This document shows, piece by piece, positions 18,249-27,662 of a stretch of 64,000 nucleotides of DNA. This stretch comes from Akkermansia muciniphila (GTDB lineage Bacteria > Verrucomicrobiota > Verrucomicrobiia > Limisphaerales > UBA9464). The notes under the pieces are model-generated. The model made no database searches, had not been told where the DNA came from, and saw only the letters and a program-made list of their open reading frames with translations. Positions within the stretch are counted from its first letter, which is position 1. Each line of letters begins with the position of its first letter. Location: contig CAMDGV010000007.1 of assembly GCA_945898055.1 (NCBI GenBank), positions 37,761-101,760 of the forward strand. Direction: 5' to 3'. The position numbers were made by a program, and so were the translations under genes.

Positions 18249-18830
18249 TCAAGCCTTGCGGCGTGTCGCTTGCAAACGAGCCTTGGTTTCAGTCTGCAAT
18301 TCATCGACATCTTCGCGAACATCGGACCTGACCGCCGAGCTCATTCGATCGATAAAAAGAAGCCCATTTAAATGATCAGCCTCGTGCTGAATCGCACGAG
18401 CAAGGAGGCCTCCCGCCGTAAAGTGGAACGATTCGCCGCGCTCATTCAGAGCGGTAACCTCTATCTTGGAAGGGCGACGAATATCACCGTAAATCTCCGG
18501 AAAACTTAAGCAACCTTCGGGTCCTACTTCGAAATCCCCAGAGGGCATAATTAGGGGATTAATCAGGACCAGAGGCATAAACGAATCGACGTCACAGGTG
18601 TGACCCTCCACCCAAAGCTGACTGGGACGATCCTTAACCCCGCGGACATCGACAACCGCAACCTGCTTCGCCACTCCAATTTGCTGGGCGGCGAGTCCAA
18701 TCCCATGCGCCGCATACATGGTCTCAAAAAGATTGGAGATCAACTGTTTCAAGGCCACGTCAATCTTGACAATATTCTCGCCCCGACGCCTAAGGACGGG
18801 GTCGCCATACTTCACCACTGGAAGAACCAT
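18249..18830 (-). CDS. def: peptide deformylase
   Basis: 193 aa. All three metal-enzyme motifs are present: GIGLAAQQ (residues 43-50), EGCLSFP with metal ligand C107, and QHEADHLNG with H149, catalytic E150 and H153. It removes the N-formyl group from nascent proteins in the cytoplasm. It is transcribed away from the ribosomal-protein array, with a 250-bp shared upstream region. No fmt gene lies next to it, unlike the common def-fmt arrangement. Confidence 0.96.
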   Translation of the reverse strand: MVLPVVKYGDPVLRRRGENIVKIDVALKQLISNLFETMYAAHGIGLAAQQIGVAKQVAVVDVRGVKDRPSQLWVEGHTCDVDSFMPLVLINPLIMPSGDFEVGPEGCLSFPEIYGDIRRPSKIEVTALNERGESFHFTAGGLLARAIQHEADHLNGLLFIDRMSSAVRSDVREDVDELQTETKARLQATRRKA

Positions 18831-18893
18831 TGAGGAGAGCGTGGGCTAAAAATTGACCCATGCCAAGACTCCAACTGAGGCAACCAAACAACA

Positions 18894-18915
18894 TTTCTGA
18901 AAATAATTTCAGAAA
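18894..18915. promoter_or_regulatory. perfect 9-bp hairpin between def and rplB
   Basis: TTTCTGAAA (18894-18902), loop ATAA, TTTCAGAAA (18907-18915): a perfect inverted repeat in the 250-bp region between the divergent def and rplB genes. It lies 64 bases upstream of the def start. It could be an operator or a leader hairpin; no promoter could be fixed with confidence beside it. Confidence 0.4.
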
Positions 18916-19080
18916 ACAATTGCAGCTTATTCGAATTTGCATAGGCTCTTGCCTCCATTTCGGACTCATTTGGTCGGAAATAGGAAAGAGGTTTCGCCGA
19001 AAACCGAACTGCTCCAAGCAGTCGGGAGTGATGGCAAAGCCGCTACGGAGCAAATGCTCGGTGGAATTTAATTTGATTCA

Positions 19081-19929
19081 GTGAAAACGTTCAGACCGCT
19101 AACGCCGTCCACACGGTATATAACCGTGGAGGATTTCTCGGACATCACCAAGACGAGTCCGGAGAAAGCCTTGGTATTCACCCGCAAACGAACGGGTGGA
19201 CGAAACACTCACGGCCGAGTTACAGTTCGTGCTCGTGGAGGTGGCCACAAGCAAAAGATTCGTACCGTCGATTTTCGTCGGACCAAGTTTGGTATCTCAG
19301 CGACCGTCATCGCCATTGAGTATGATCCGATCCGCAGTGCGCGTTTGGCGCTTCTTGAGTATGCTGACAAAGAACGAAAGTACATTGTCTGCCCTGACGG
19401 ATTAACAGTCGGCAAAGTTGTGGTGAGCGGGCCTACCGCACCCCCAGACCTTGGTAACGCACTTCCTCTTTCAAAAATCCCGGTGGGTATTCCGATCCAC
19501 AACCTCGAAATGGTTCCAGGTAAGGGTGCTCAGATGGTTCGCTCGGCGGGTGCCTCTGCAACCCTAATGTCGAGAGACTCTGGCTACGCTCAGGTCCGAC
19601 TACCCTCGGGCGAGATCCGCAAGGTCCATGAGAATTGCTTGGCTACGATTGGCGCGGTTGGAAATGCCCAGCATGAAAACGTGGTGATTGGTAAAGCTGG
19701 ACGAGCTATCCATATGGGAATCCGTCCTCTGACCCGCGGTATGGCGCGTAACCCAGTTGACCATCCCAACGGCGGCGGACAGGGAAAATCCAAGGGTGGC
19801 GGTGGACGTCAGCATCTCGCCTCTCCTTGGGGTGTCCTTTCCAAAGGCTTCCGGACTCGGAAGAAATACAAAATCTCAAACCGCTTCATCGTCACTCGCC
19901 GTGACGGTCGGCCCATGAAACAGAAGTAA
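19081..19929 (+). CDS. rplB: 50S ribosomal protein L2
   Basis: 282 aa from a GTG start with no evident ribosome-binding site. The L2 landmarks are present: [22 protein letters not shown], the [19 protein letters not shown] segment, and the C-terminal [20 protein letters not shown] with the functionally important histidine. L2 is central to the peptidyl transferase region of the large subunit. It is the first gene of the array here; rpsJ, rplC, rplD and rplW, which normally precede it, are not upstream (def is there instead). Confidence 0.98.
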   Translation: MKTFRPLTPSTRYITVEDFSDITKTSPEKALVFTRKRTGGRNTHGRVTVRARGGGHKQKIRTVDFRRTKFGISATVIAIEYDPIRSARLALLEYADKERKYIVCPDGLTVGKVVVSGPTAPPDLGNALPLSKIPVGIPIHNLEMVPGKGAQMVRSAGASATLMSRDSGYAQVRLPSGEIRKVHENCLATIGAVGNAQHENVVIGKAGRAIHMGIRPLTRGMARNPVDHPNGGGQGKSKGGGGRQHLASPWGVLSKGFRTRKKYKISNRFIVTRRDGRPMKQK

Positions 19930-19933
19930 TCGT

Positions 19934-20215
19934 ATGGCTCGCTCACTTAAAAAGGGTCCCTTTGTTGATAGTCACTTACAGGAAAAAGTGACCAAGGCAA
20001 AGGCCATCAAATCAAAAGCACCGGTTAAGACTTGGTCTAGGCGCTCAACCATCACTCCCGAATTTGTCGGCCTGACAGTGTCCGTCCATAATGGACGTGC
20101 ATTTGTACCTGTTTTCGTTACCGAAAATATGGTTGGTCATAAGCTGGGAGAGTTTTCTCACACTCGCACATTTAAGAAGCACGGTTCGCACACAGCCAAG
20201 GCGGAAGCCAAGTAA
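19934..20215 (+). CDS. rpsS: 30S ribosomal protein S19
   Basis: 93 aa, [15 protein letters not shown] start and [19 protein letters not shown] core are diagnostic. It starts 4 bases after the rplB stop. S19 lies in the head of the small subunit with S13. Normal length. Confidence 0.98.
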   Translation: MARSLKKGPFVDSHLQEKVTKAKAIKSKAPVKTWSRRSTITPEFVGLTVSVHNGRAFVPVFVTENMVGHKLGEFSHTRTFKKHGSHTAKAEAK

Positions 20216-20221
20216 GGTCCT

Positions 20222-20554
20222 ATGGAAGTTCAGGCTATTCTCAAAAATTTTCGAATGTCTCCCCAGAAGGTGCGCGAAGTGGTTCGCCAAGTTCAGGGGC
20301 TCAAAGCAGATGCAGCTTTGTCTGTCTTAAAAATGGTGTCGCGCAAGTCTGCGCGGGCTGTTGCTAAGACCTTAGCTTCTGCGATTGCTAACGCTGAAAA
20401 CAATCATGGTCTCAAACGTGAGAAATTAATTGTTCACCGCGCTTATGCGCAGACAGCGGGCAGCATCAAACGATTTATACCAAAAGCTCGCGGGTCTGCT
20501 GGACCCATTTTAAAGCGAAGCTCTCACATCAAGATCATTCTGACCGAATCCTGA
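20222..20554 (+). CDS. rplV: 50S ribosomal protein L22
   Basis: 110 aa: RMSPQKVREVVRQVQGL near the start and the exit-tunnel loop region RFIPKARGSAGPILKRSSHIKIIL near the end. An AAGG sequence overlapping the rpsS stop may serve as ribosome-binding site. Confidence 0.97.
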   Translation: MEVQAILKNFRMSPQKVREVVRQVQGLKADAALSVLKMVSRKSARAVAKTLASAIANAENNHGLKREKLIVHRAYAQTAGSIKRFIPKARGSAGPILKRSSHIKIILTES

Positions 20555-20558
20555 TCCT

Positions 20559-21242
20559 ATGGGCCAGAAGACTAATCCAATTGGTTTGCGTATTCCTGTA
20601 AATAAGGAATGGCGCTCAAAGTGGTACGCAAATAAGAGAGACTTCGGTGCTCTCTTGGTTGAGGACAACCTCATCCGTACAACTCTGAAAAAGAAACTAG
20701 GCTCGGCCGCTGTGCCGAAAATCCACATTGAGCGCGCTTCAAGTCGATGCCGCGTCACGATCTTCACCGCCCGACCAGGCGTGGTGATCGGACGTAAGGG
20801 ATCTGAAATTGATAAGCTCAAAGAGGATCTTTCGAAACTGACTGGGAAGGAGATCTACGTCGATATCCAAGAGGTCAAGAACGAAAAAGGTGATGCCCAA
20901 CTGGTGGCTGAGAATATTGCCATTCAACTTGAGCGGCGCATTGGGTTTCGGCGCGCCATGAAAAAAGCGGTTCAGGAAGCTCGTCAGACAGACGGCGTCG
21001 AAGGAATCAAAGTCCGTTGCGCCGGCCGTTTGGGCGGTTCTGAAATCGCCCGTGTAGAAAAATATCACGAGGGTCGAGTGCCTCTGCACACACTGCGTGC
21101 CAACATCGATTATGGATTTGCTGAGGCTAACACCGTCTATGGCAAGCTCGGGATCAAATGCTGGATTTGTAAAGGGGAGATCAAAAAAGTTGATCTCCGT
21201 AAGGTTGAGGAAAAGCGGGTCGATGCGCCCCCCTCCAAGTAA
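20559..21242 (+). CDS. rpsC: 30S ribosomal protein S3
   Basis: 227 aa. Starts MGQKTNPIGLRIPVNKEWRS, KH domain with RPGVVIGRKGSEIDKL, and the C-terminal domain GRLGGSEIARVEKYHEGRVPLHTLRANIDYG. S3 helps form the mRNA entry channel. Start is 4 bases after the rplV stop. Confidence 0.98.
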   Translation: MGQKTNPIGLRIPVNKEWRSKWYANKRDFGALLVEDNLIRTTLKKKLGSAAVPKIHIERASSRCRVTIFTARPGVVIGRKGSEIDKLKEDLSKLTGKEIYVDIQEVKNEKGDAQLVAENIAIQLERRIGFRRAMKKAVQEARQTDGVEGIKVRCAGRLGGSEIARVEKYHEGRVPLHTLRANIDYGFAEANTVYGKLGIKCWICKGEIKKVDLRKVEEKRVDAPPSK

Positions 21243-21267
21243 TTAAACAATTTTCCTAAGGACGATT

Positions 21268-21687
21268 ATGGCCATGATGCCAGCACGTGTTAAGTATCGC
21301 AAAATGCACCGCGGTCACCGGACGGGGATTGCTTCCCGTTGCAATGCCGTTGCTTTTGGTGCTTATGGACTCCAAGCACTTGAACGGTGCTGGATGGACA
21401 CAAAGCAAATTGAGGCGGCTCGCGTGGCGATCACTCGCTATATGAAGCGCCGGGGCAAGGTCTGGATCCGTATTTTTCCTGACAAGAGTTTCACCAAGAA
21501 ACCTCTCGAAGTCCGAATGGGTACAGGTAAGGGAAGTGTTGAGTCTTGGGTGGCCGTTATCCGACCCGCCACCGTTCTTTTTGAAGTTGATGGGGTTCCG
21601 GAAGCAGTTGCTCGCGAGGCAATGCGTCTGGCCTCGACCAAACTTCCGATCTCCACCAAGTTCATCTCGCGTAACAAGCTTTCCTGA
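21268..21687 (+). CDS. rplP: 50S ribosomal protein L16
   Basis: 139 aa, [19 protein letters not shown] start, then [27 protein letters not shown] and [13 protein letters not shown]. An AAGGA stretch 8 bases before the ATG is one of the few good Shine-Dalgarno sites of this array. Confidence 0.98.
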   Translation: MAMMPARVKYRKMHRGHRTGIASRCNAVAFGAYGLQALERCWMDTKQIEAARVAITRYMKRRGKVWIRIFPDKSFTKKPLEVRMGTGKGSVESWVAVIRPATVLFEVDGVPEAVAREAMRLASTKLPISTKFISRNKLS

Positions 21688-21697
21688 GGTATTCTGC

Positions 21698-21892
21698 ATG
21701 GCTAAGTCTGTCTTAATTGATCTAACAATCCCTGAACTCGCTGCCAAGGGCCGCGAACTCAGGCAGGAACTCTTCAATCTTCGCATCCAAAAGGCTACCG
21801 CCCGCTTGGAGAAGCCGCATCGGCTTCGTGAGATCCGTCGGGAGATTGCCCGGTGCGAAACTAGGGCGAGTCAGCTATCCAAGAAATCTTGA
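21698..21892 (+). CDS. rpmC: 50S ribosomal protein L29
   Basis: 64 aa beginning [20 protein letters not shown] with the family helix [33 protein letters not shown]29 sits at the exit of the peptide tunnel. Its stop overlaps a TTG that is in frame with rpsQ, but the rpsQ ATG six bases on is the better start. Confidence 0.96.
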   Translation: MAKSVLIDLTIPELAAKGRELRQELFNLRIQKATARLEKPHRLREIRREIARCETRASQLSKKS

Positions 21893-21897
21893 ACTCT

Positions 21898-22179
21898 ATG
21901 TCCCAAGAAATACCCGTCCGAGGTCATCGCAAGGACCGTGTTGGTGAAGTAGTCTCCAATAAAATGGAGAAAACAATCGTCGTACGCGTTGAACGTCGTT
22001 TTCGGCATCCCAAATTTAAGAAGGTCGTCACCAGTTTCAACAAACTGTACGCCCATGATGAAACGAAACTCGCTCAAATGGGTGATCTCGTTCGCATTCA
22101 GGAGACGCGTCCCTTGTCGAAGCTGAAGTCATGGCGCCTCGTTGAAGTCCTCAATCCTGACGGTTCACCTAAAGTCTAA
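21898..22179 (+). CDS. rpsQ: 30S ribosomal protein S17
   Basis: 93 aa from the ATG at 21898. OB-fold core [29 protein letters not shown] and [23 protein letters not shown] are diagnostic. S17 is a primary 16S rRNA binder. Confidence 0.97.
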   Translation: MSQEIPVRGHRKDRVGEVVSNKMEKTIVVRVERRFRHPKFKKVVTSFNKLYAHDETKLAQMGDLVRIQETRPLSKLKSWRLVEVLNPDGSPKV

Positions 22180-22191
22180 CCCCACCCGATT

Positions 22192-22557
22192 ATGATTCAA
22201 ATTCGTTCAAGCCTAGATGTGGCTGACAACACTGGGGCTAAAGTCGCTTGGGCCATTGGTGTGGTCGGAAGTAATCAGGTTTATGCTCACGTCGGTGATG
22301 TGGTTAAAGTTCACATCCGAGAGGCGTCTCCTGACGGAACCGTCAAGAAAGGCGAAGTTCAGAATGCAGTGATCGTTCGCACACGTCATCCTTTGAGAAG
22401 AAGCGATGGTTCCTACGTTCGCTTTGATCGCAATGCTGTTGTTATCATAGACAAAGACAATAATCCGAGAGGTACTCGTATTTTCGGGCCTGTGGCCAGA
22501 GAGTTGCGGGAAAAGAAGTTCATGAAGATCATCTCGCTTGCTCCTGAGGTGATTTGA
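22192..22557 (+). CDS. rplN: 50S ribosomal protein L14
   Basis: 121 aa, close to the usual 122: [17 protein letters not shown] start, [40 protein letters not shown]. Contacts 30S in an intersubunit bridge. Confidence 0.98.
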   Translation: MIQIRSSLDVADNTGAKVAWAIGVVGSNQVYAHVGDVVKVHIREASPDGTVKKGEVQNAVIVRTRHPLRRSDGSYVRFDRNAVVIIDKDNNPRGTRIFGPVARELREKKFMKIISLAPEVI

Positions 22558-22572
22558 GTACGGAGTTCAAGT

Positions 22573-22875
22573 ATGCCATCCCAATTTCATGTTAAAAAAG
22601 GCGACGATGTCGTCGTCATTTCAGGGTCATCCAAGGGTCGACGTGGTCGGATCTCCAAAGTGATCACCTCCAAACACGCCGTTTTGCTCGAGGGCTCAGA
22701 TGAGCGGTCGAAAGAACAAGATGACCGGCGGCGCTTGGTTAAACCAGTCCTGCACCATCTAAAGAAGAGCCAGCAGCATCCAAACGGGGGTCTGCTCTGG
22801 CTAGAGGGAGCTATTCACGTCTCAAACGTCATGAAGGCCGAAGCTTTTGACGCTAGGAAAACCCCGCAGCGCTAA
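22573..22875 (+). CDS. rplX: 50S ribosomal protein L24
   Basis: 100 aa: KOW motif [24 protein letters not shown] near the start and [15 protein letters not shown] towards the end (the family's E/A-PIHxSNV). The central part ([29 protein letters not shown]) is somewhat longer than in E. coli L24. Confidence 0.96.
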   Translation: MPSQFHVKKGDDVVVISGSSKGRRGRISKVITSKHAVLLEGSDERSKEQDDRRRLVKPVLHHLKKSQQHPNGGLLWLEGAIHVSNVMKAEAFDARKTPQR

Positions 22876-22883
22876 GGAATTCG

Positions 22884-23423
22884 ATGAAACCACGTCTTTT
22901 TGAAAAATACCTCAATGAGGTTCGGCAAGCCTTAAAAGAAAAAAGAGGCTACCAAAATGTCCACCAAATTCCCCAGATTGAAAAGATTGTTATCAATATG
23001 GGTGTGAGTGCTTCCTTGGAAAAAGGAGCGTTGGAGGACGCGATTAAGGAATTAGGTCAGATTTCTGGACGCAAGCCGGTTATCAATGTCTCGCGAAAGA
23101 GCATTGCCAACTTCAAGCTTCGAAAGGGCCAGAACATTGGATGCCGAGTGACGTTGCGCCGGGAGATCATGTATGAGTTCTTCGATCGCTTGGTGTCGAC
23201 GGCACTTCCTCGTATTCGTGACTTTCGTGGGGTGAGCCCCAAGCAGTTTGATGGCCGTGGTGCTTATTCTCTTGGTGTGCCTGACCAGACAATCTTCCCG
23301 GAAATTGAGTTGGAGAAGATTAAACGTACACAGGGTATGGATATAACTATCGTTACCTCTGCGCCCACCAACGAAGAGGCTTACGACCTTCTCAAGATGC
23401 TCGGTATGCCGTTTTCCAAATAA
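22884..23423 (+). CDS. rplE: 50S ribosomal protein L5
   Basis: 179 aa, usual length. [49 protein letters not shown], and [21 protein letters not shown] are conserved. L5 binds 5S rRNA in the central protuberance. Confidence 0.98.
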   Translation: MKPRLFEKYLNEVRQALKEKRGYQNVHQIPQIEKIVINMGVSASLEKGALEDAIKELGQISGRKPVINVSRKSIANFKLRKGQNIGCRVTLRREIMYEFFDRLVSTALPRIRDFRGVSPKQFDGRGAYSLGVPDQTIFPEIELEKIKRTQGMDITIVTSAPTNEEAYDLLKMLGMPFSK

Positions 23424-23431
23424 CTAATTTT

Positions 23432-23701
23432 ATGGCCAAGAAATCGTGGCTCGCTCGCAATAAAAAAAGAGTGGCGACGGTGAAGAAATTCGCTGTCATC
23501 CGTGCTGAAATGAAGGCAAAGGGGGATTATGCTGGTCTCTCAAGCCTTCCTAGAAACGCTAGTCCGGTCCGGTTAGTCAACCGGTGCCAAATAAGTGGAC
23601 GGCGTCATGGATTTATCCGCAAGTATGGGGTGTCAAGATTGACCTTCCGTGAAGGAGCGCTCAATGGTTTGATTCCAGGTGTCACTAAGGCGAGTTGGTA
23701 A
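23432..23701 (+). CDS. rpsN: 30S ribosomal protein S14 (zinc-independent form)
   Basis: 89 aa. The long, zinc-free type: instead of two CxxC pairs it has [20 protein letters not shown] near the C-terminus and [12 protein letters not shown] before it. Ends with the conserved PGVTKASW. Lies in the 30S head. Confidence 0.97.
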   Translation: MAKKSWLARNKKRVATVKKFAVIRAEMKAKGDYAGLSSLPRNASPVRLVNRCQISGRRHGFIRKYGVSRLTFREGALNGLIPGVTKASW

Positions 23702-23722
23702 CGGCCCTTCACCACCAAAACT

Positions 23723-24112
23723 ATGAACGCCGATCCAGTTTCTGATCTCTTAACTCGTATTCGCAATGCAGGAATGGCATTGCTTCCGACGATTTCGATG
23801 CCCCATTCTATCTACAAGGAAGCAATTGCTCAGGTCCTCAAACAAGAGGGGTATGTTGCGAGCGTTGTGACTGATGGAGATAAGAAGAAGACTTTAAAGG
23901 TCACCTTGAAATATCAAGGCAGGAAACCTTCAATCGTTGGTCTGAAGCAAGTGAGTACGCCAGGGCTGCGACGTTATGTTGCCAGTACTGAAATCCCGAG
24001 GGTCCTAGGCGGACTCGGGGTAGCTATTGTCTCGACTCCTCAGGGAGTTATGTCAGGAACTCAGGCTAAAAAACAAAACCTGGGTGGCGAACTTGTTTGC
24101 TACGTTTGGTAA
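23723..24112 (+). CDS. rpsH: 30S ribosomal protein S8
   Basis: 129 aa: DPVSDLLTRIRNAGMAL start, then the C-terminal GLGVAIVSTPQGVMSGTQAKKQNLGGELVCYVW, which is the rRNA-binding face. In E. coli S8 represses the spc operon; whether a mimic site exists here was not determined. Confidence 0.98.
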   Translation: MNADPVSDLLTRIRNAGMALLPTISMPHSIYKEAIAQVLKQEGYVASVVTDGDKKKTLKVTLKYQGRKPSIVGLKQVSTPGLRRYVASTEIPRVLGGLGVAIVSTPQGVMSGTQAKKQNLGGELVCYVW

Positions 24113-24122
24113 AGGATCAATC

Positions 24123-24659
24123 ATGTCTCGAATTGGCAAAACACCGGTAGTAATACCGCCAACGGTAAAAGTGGCGGTAGCGGGAACATCTGTTTCCGTC
24201 GAAGGTCCCAAGGGTAAACTGGATTTTAAGTTGCCCAAGCACACCAGTGCTTCGGTCATCTCAAATACTGTCCTAATTGCACGGAGCAATGATACAGCTG
24301 AGGCTAAATCAATGCATGGTCTCTCCCGTGCCCTAATAGCCAATATGGTTAAAGGGGTTTCCGAAGGGTTTCAAAAGAAACTAGAGATTCAGGGGGTTGG
24401 TTTCAAGGCCAACATTCAGGGCAATATAGTGAATCTCGTCCTCGGATACAGTCATCCAGTCCACTATTTGATTCCCGCAGGGATAAAGGTTGTAGTTGAG
24501 GAGAACACTAAGATTTCCATCGACGGGCCGAGCAAAGAACTCGTCGGACGGGTGGCCGCTGAAATCCGTTCTTACTATCCTCCTGAGCCCTACAAAGGCA
24601 AGGGTGTCCGTTACGCAGGTGAGAAGGTCATACGCAAGGAAGGCAAGACCGTTCAATAG
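24123..24659 (+). CDS. rplF: 50S ribosomal protein L6
   Basis: 178 aa from the ATG at 24123 (MSRIGKTPVVIP), 10 bases after the rpsH stop; the frame is open further upstream but inside rpsH. Conserved: VEGPKGKLDFKLP, GVGFKANIQGNIVNLVLGYSHPV, and the C-terminal EPYKGKGVRYAGEKVIRKEGK. Confidence 0.97.
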   Translation: MSRIGKTPVVIPPTVKVAVAGTSVSVEGPKGKLDFKLPKHTSASVISNTVLIARSNDTAEAKSMHGLSRALIANMVKGVSEGFQKKLEIQGVGFKANIQGNIVNLVLGYSHPVHYLIPAGIKVVVEENTKISIDGPSKELVGRVAAEIRSYYPPEPYKGKGVRYAGEKVIRKEGKTVQ

Positions 24660-24691
24660 CAGTTGGGCCGAAAGGTCTAAAACAAAAATTT

Positions 24692-25054
24692 ATGAGAACC
24701 GATCACAAATTAAGACTTGCTCGACTTCGACGCTGGCGCGTTCGGAAGACTGTAGTAGGATCCGAAGCTCGCCCTCGGATGAGTGTCAAGTTTACTGGGC
24801 AACATATCTATGTTCAATTTATCAACGATCTGGTCGGTTTGACCATCGCTGCCGTTGGAACTCGCGATAAGGCAAACCCTGTCGAAGCCTCTGGTGCCAA
24901 CTCAAAGTGCGCTGTGTTGACGGGCAAAAGAGCTGCAGAGGCCGCTCTGTCAAAGGGTATCTCAACTGTCGTTTTTGATCGAGGGAGCTTACGGTATCAC
25001 GGGAAGGTGAAAGCTCTGGCAGATGCCGCTCGTGAGGCAGGTCTCAAGTTTTAA
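24692..25054 (+). CDS. rplR: 50S ribosomal protein L18
   Basis: 120 aa: RARLRRWRVRKTVVGSEARPRMSVKFTGQHIYVQFI-type start and a C-terminal TVVFDRGSLRYHGKVKALADAAREAGLKF. Binds 5S rRNA together with L5. Confidence 0.97.
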   Translation: MRTDHKLRLARLRRWRVRKTVVGSEARPRMSVKFTGQHIYVQFINDLVGLTIAAVGTRDKANPVEASGANSKCAVLTGKRAAEAALSKGISTVVFDRGSLRYHGKVKALADAAREAGLKF

Positions 25055-25090
25055 TTATTCTAAAGAAATTTTTTTGGTGACGAGAAGGCA

Positions 25091-25702
25091 ATGACAACAA
25101 CATCTACTGGGACAACTCCTGTTGCTCCCGCGACTTCAGGCAGGTCCGGACGTGGTGACCGTGAGTTCCGTGGTCGTGGTCCACGACGACCGAACCGCGA
25201 CTCGCGCGACGATGAACCCAAGGACGGCTTGGTTGAAAAAGTTATCTTTATCAACCGATCATCGAAAGTCGTCAAAGGCGGTCGCCGCTTCAGTTTTAGT
25301 GCTTTAGTGGTAATTGGCGATAAGCAGGGACGCGTGGGACTTGGACTTGGTAAAGGGACCGAGGTCAGCGAGGCGATCAAGAAGGGTGGGGAGAACGCGC
25401 GAGCTCATCTCACGACCATTTCGCTTTCGGCGAGCACAATTCCCCATGAGGTCTACTCTCACTATGGTGGGGCTAAGGTCTTGCTCCGCCCTGCAAGTCC
25501 CGGCACGGGATTAATCTGCGGTAAGGTTGTCCGAGCGGTTGTAGAATCCGCTGGCGTCAAAGATATGTTGTCGAAGTCCCTCGGTTCTAAGAATGCGGCG
25601 AATGTCGCGAAGGCGACTCAAGCAGCGCTTCTTATGCTGAGAACTCGTGAGCAGATCTTAAAAATCCGCGGACTTGAGCACAGGTTAGTCAAAAGTATCT
25701 GA
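25091..25702 (+). CDS. rpsE: 30S ribosomal protein S5
   Basis: 203 aa, against 166 in E. coli: a ~50-residue N-terminal extension rich in Gly, Arg, Ser and Thr (TTSTGTTPVAPATSGRSGRG...) precedes the double-stranded-RNA-binding domain (LVEKVIFINRSSKVVKGGRRFSFSALVVIGD). The C-terminal domain carries VLLRPASPGTGLICGKVVRAVVESAGVKDMLSKSLGS. The rplO start is only 4 bases on; rpmD (L30), usually between them, is missing. Confidence 0.97.
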   Translation: MTTTSTGTTPVAPATSGRSGRGDREFRGRGPRRPNRDSRDDEPKDGLVEKVIFINRSSKVVKGGRRFSFSALVVIGDKQGRVGLGLGKGTEVSEAIKKGGENARAHLTTISLSASTIPHEVYSHYGGAKVLLRPASPGTGLICGKVVRAVVESAGVKDMLSKSLGSKNAANVAKATQAALLMLRTREQILKIRGLEHRLVKSI

Positions 25703-25705
25703 TTT

Positions 25706-26152
25706 ATGCGTTTACATGATTTAAAACCGCGTCCTGGGTCAAAGCACAGGCGCAAACTGCTCGGTCGTGGTGAGTCGAGTGGACACGGAAAAACCTCTGG
25801 TCGCGGTGGTAAGGGCCAGTCGGCACGGTCCGGCAGTTCCATTCGTATTGGGTTTGAGGGTGGTCAGATGCCTCTTGCGCGTCGAATGCCCAAGAGGGGA
25901 TTTAATAATACCCGATTCCGAGTCAGCTACCTTCCGGTCAACCTGAGTATCCTTAATAACTTTGAAGAGGGATCTGTTGTCGACATTGCTCTCTTGAAAC
26001 AGGCTGGGCACGCCACTGGTCCGTCTGACGGTGTTAAGATTCTCGGCAGAGGAGAGCTCCTCAAGAAGCTAACAGTGCGGGCTACGGCTTTTAGTGCTTC
26101 CGCAAAGGCTGCGATTGAGAAGCTCGGCGGCACGGCAGAACTCTGTCCTTAA
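25706..26152 (+). CDS. rplO: 50S ribosomal protein L15
   Basis: 148 aa, starting MRLHDLKPRPGSKHRRKLLG, then GRGESSGHGKTSGRGGKGQSAR and the FEGGQMPLARRMPKRGF motif. Normal length. The next gene, secY, begins 30 bases later. Confidence 0.98.
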   Translation: MRLHDLKPRPGSKHRRKLLGRGESSGHGKTSGRGGKGQSARSGSSIRIGFEGGQMPLARRMPKRGFNNTRFRVSYLPVNLSILNNFEEGSVVDIALLKQAGHATGPSDGVKILGRGELLKKLTVRATAFSASAKAAIEKLGGTAELCP

Positions 26153-26182
26153 TTTAGTAGCGCGTAGCTCAGGAAACCACCG

Positions 26183-27574
26183 ATGATAAGAACACTCTTC
26201 ACCACCTTTCAGAATTGCTTTAAGATTCCAGAGTTACGCTCCCGGATTATTTTTACGGCGGTGGTTCTTCTAGTTGCTCGCGTCATTGCGCTGACTCCTG
26301 TTCCAGGTTTGGACAGAGTCCTTTTGGCCGAGTATTTTTCAGCTCAACAGGCTAAAGGTGCTGCAGGGACAGGTGGGGTGTTGGGTCTCTATAGTCTCTT
26401 TACGGGCGGGGCCTTAGAACAGTGTGCAGTGGGCGCACTAGGAATTATGCCCTATATCAGTGCAACAATTTTCATTCAGTTACTCACCGCAGTGGTGGCT
26501 CCTCTTGGAAAATTGGCAAGGGAAGAGGGGGGGCGGGCTAAGTTAATCGCTTACGGTCGTTATCTGACGGTTCTGCTCTCTATCGGTTACGGGTTGGCAG
26601 TGACCATTGGATGGGAGAATCCGTCGAATGCTTTCCAAGGGTTTTCTGGCGCACTAATTACGATGGATAATTTGTGGGTCTATCGATTTCAGACCGTGGT
26701 GGTTTTGACCTCAGGGACTCTCCTCCTCATGTGGTTGGGTGAGCAAATCACCGAAAGAGGGATCGGCAACGGTGTTTCATTGATTATCACGATCGGAATT
26801 TTGGCCAGATTACCATCGGCGGTTCGATCAATGCTCTCCATGTTTGGACAAGAAGGGTCAGTCTCACAGAAGTTTTTACAGTTTGCCCTCTTGCTAATGC
26901 TCCTCGCGATTGTGGTCGCAGGGGTGATTGCTATCACTCAGGGCCAGCGAAAGATCCCAGTGCAATACGCACAGCGGGCGGTTGGGCGTAAGATTATGTC
27001 GGGGGGAACCTCCTTCATGCCCCTTCGAGTCAATTACGCTGGGGTTATGCCGGTAATCTTTGCGCAAGCAATCTTGATGTTTCCAGGGATGATCTTTGAG
27101 AAACTGGCGGGTAGTTTGTCCCCGGGGTTCTTTAAGAATTTGAGTGTGTATGCGGCGAACCACCTTGCTCGGGAGGGTGTTCTTTATCTTCTGCTCTATT
27201 CGTTGATGATTCTGTTTTTCTCCTATTTTTGGGTCGCTACTCAGTTTAATGAGTTGCAGGTGGCGGATGATTTGAAAAAGAATGGGGGTTATATTCCAGG
27301 GGTTAGGCCTGGGGCTTCGACTAGCGATTTTCTCCATCGGACAATGAGTCGGATAACCTTGGCGGGAGCTGTGTTTCTCATGATCATTGCGGTTATCCCA
27401 ATTATCATGAGTGCCCAATTGAAGATCGACCCTCTCGTGTCCCAATTTTTCGGGGGTACTTCCCTTTTGATTACCGTGGGGGTTCTTCTCGACACAATGC
27501 GGCAGATGGAGTCTTACCTTCTCATGCGTCATTATGATGGATTCTTGAAAAAGGGTAAGGTTCGCGGTCGCTAG
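26183..27574 (+). CDS. secY: preprotein translocase subunit SecY
   Basis: 463 aa with ten hydrophobic segments. Family motifs: ARVIALTPVPGLD in the first segment, ALGIMPYISATIFIQLLTAVV (TM2), GNGVSLIITIGIL and QRKIPVQYAQR before the TM6-TM7 loop, and the C-terminal MRQMESYLLMRHYDGFLKKGKVRGR. SecY forms the protein-conducting channel of the inner membrane with SecE and SecG, neither of which is in the window. Confidence 0.98.
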   Translation: MIRTLFTTFQNCFKIPELRSRIIFTAVVLLVARVIALTPVPGLDRVLLAEYFSAQQAKGAAGTGGVLGLYSLFTGGALEQCAVGALGIMPYISATIFIQLLTAVVAPLGKLAREEGGRAKLIAYGRYLTVLLSIGYGLAVTIGWENPSNAFQGFSGALITMDNLWVYRFQTVVVLTSGTLLLMWLGEQITERGIGNGVSLIITIGILARLPSAVRSMLSMFGQEGSVSQKFLQFALLLMLLAIVVAGVIAITQGQRKIPVQYAQRAVGRKIMSGGTSFMPLRVNYAGVMPVIFAQAILMFPGMIFEKLAGSLSPGFFKNLSVYAANHLAREGVLYLLLYSLMILFFSYFWVATQFNELQVADDLKKNGGYIPGVRPGASTSDFLHRTMSRITLAGAVFLMIIAVIPIIMSAQLKIDPLVSQFFGGTSLLITVGVLLDTMRQMESYLLMRHYDGFLKKGKVRGR

Positions 27575-27662
27575 AGATTTCTAATGTTCTTTGTCAGTAT
27601 TTGGTAAATTGTATGGTCAGGATTTAGTTGTCGGCTTTTCAAAGTTTTATTTGGGTGCTAGG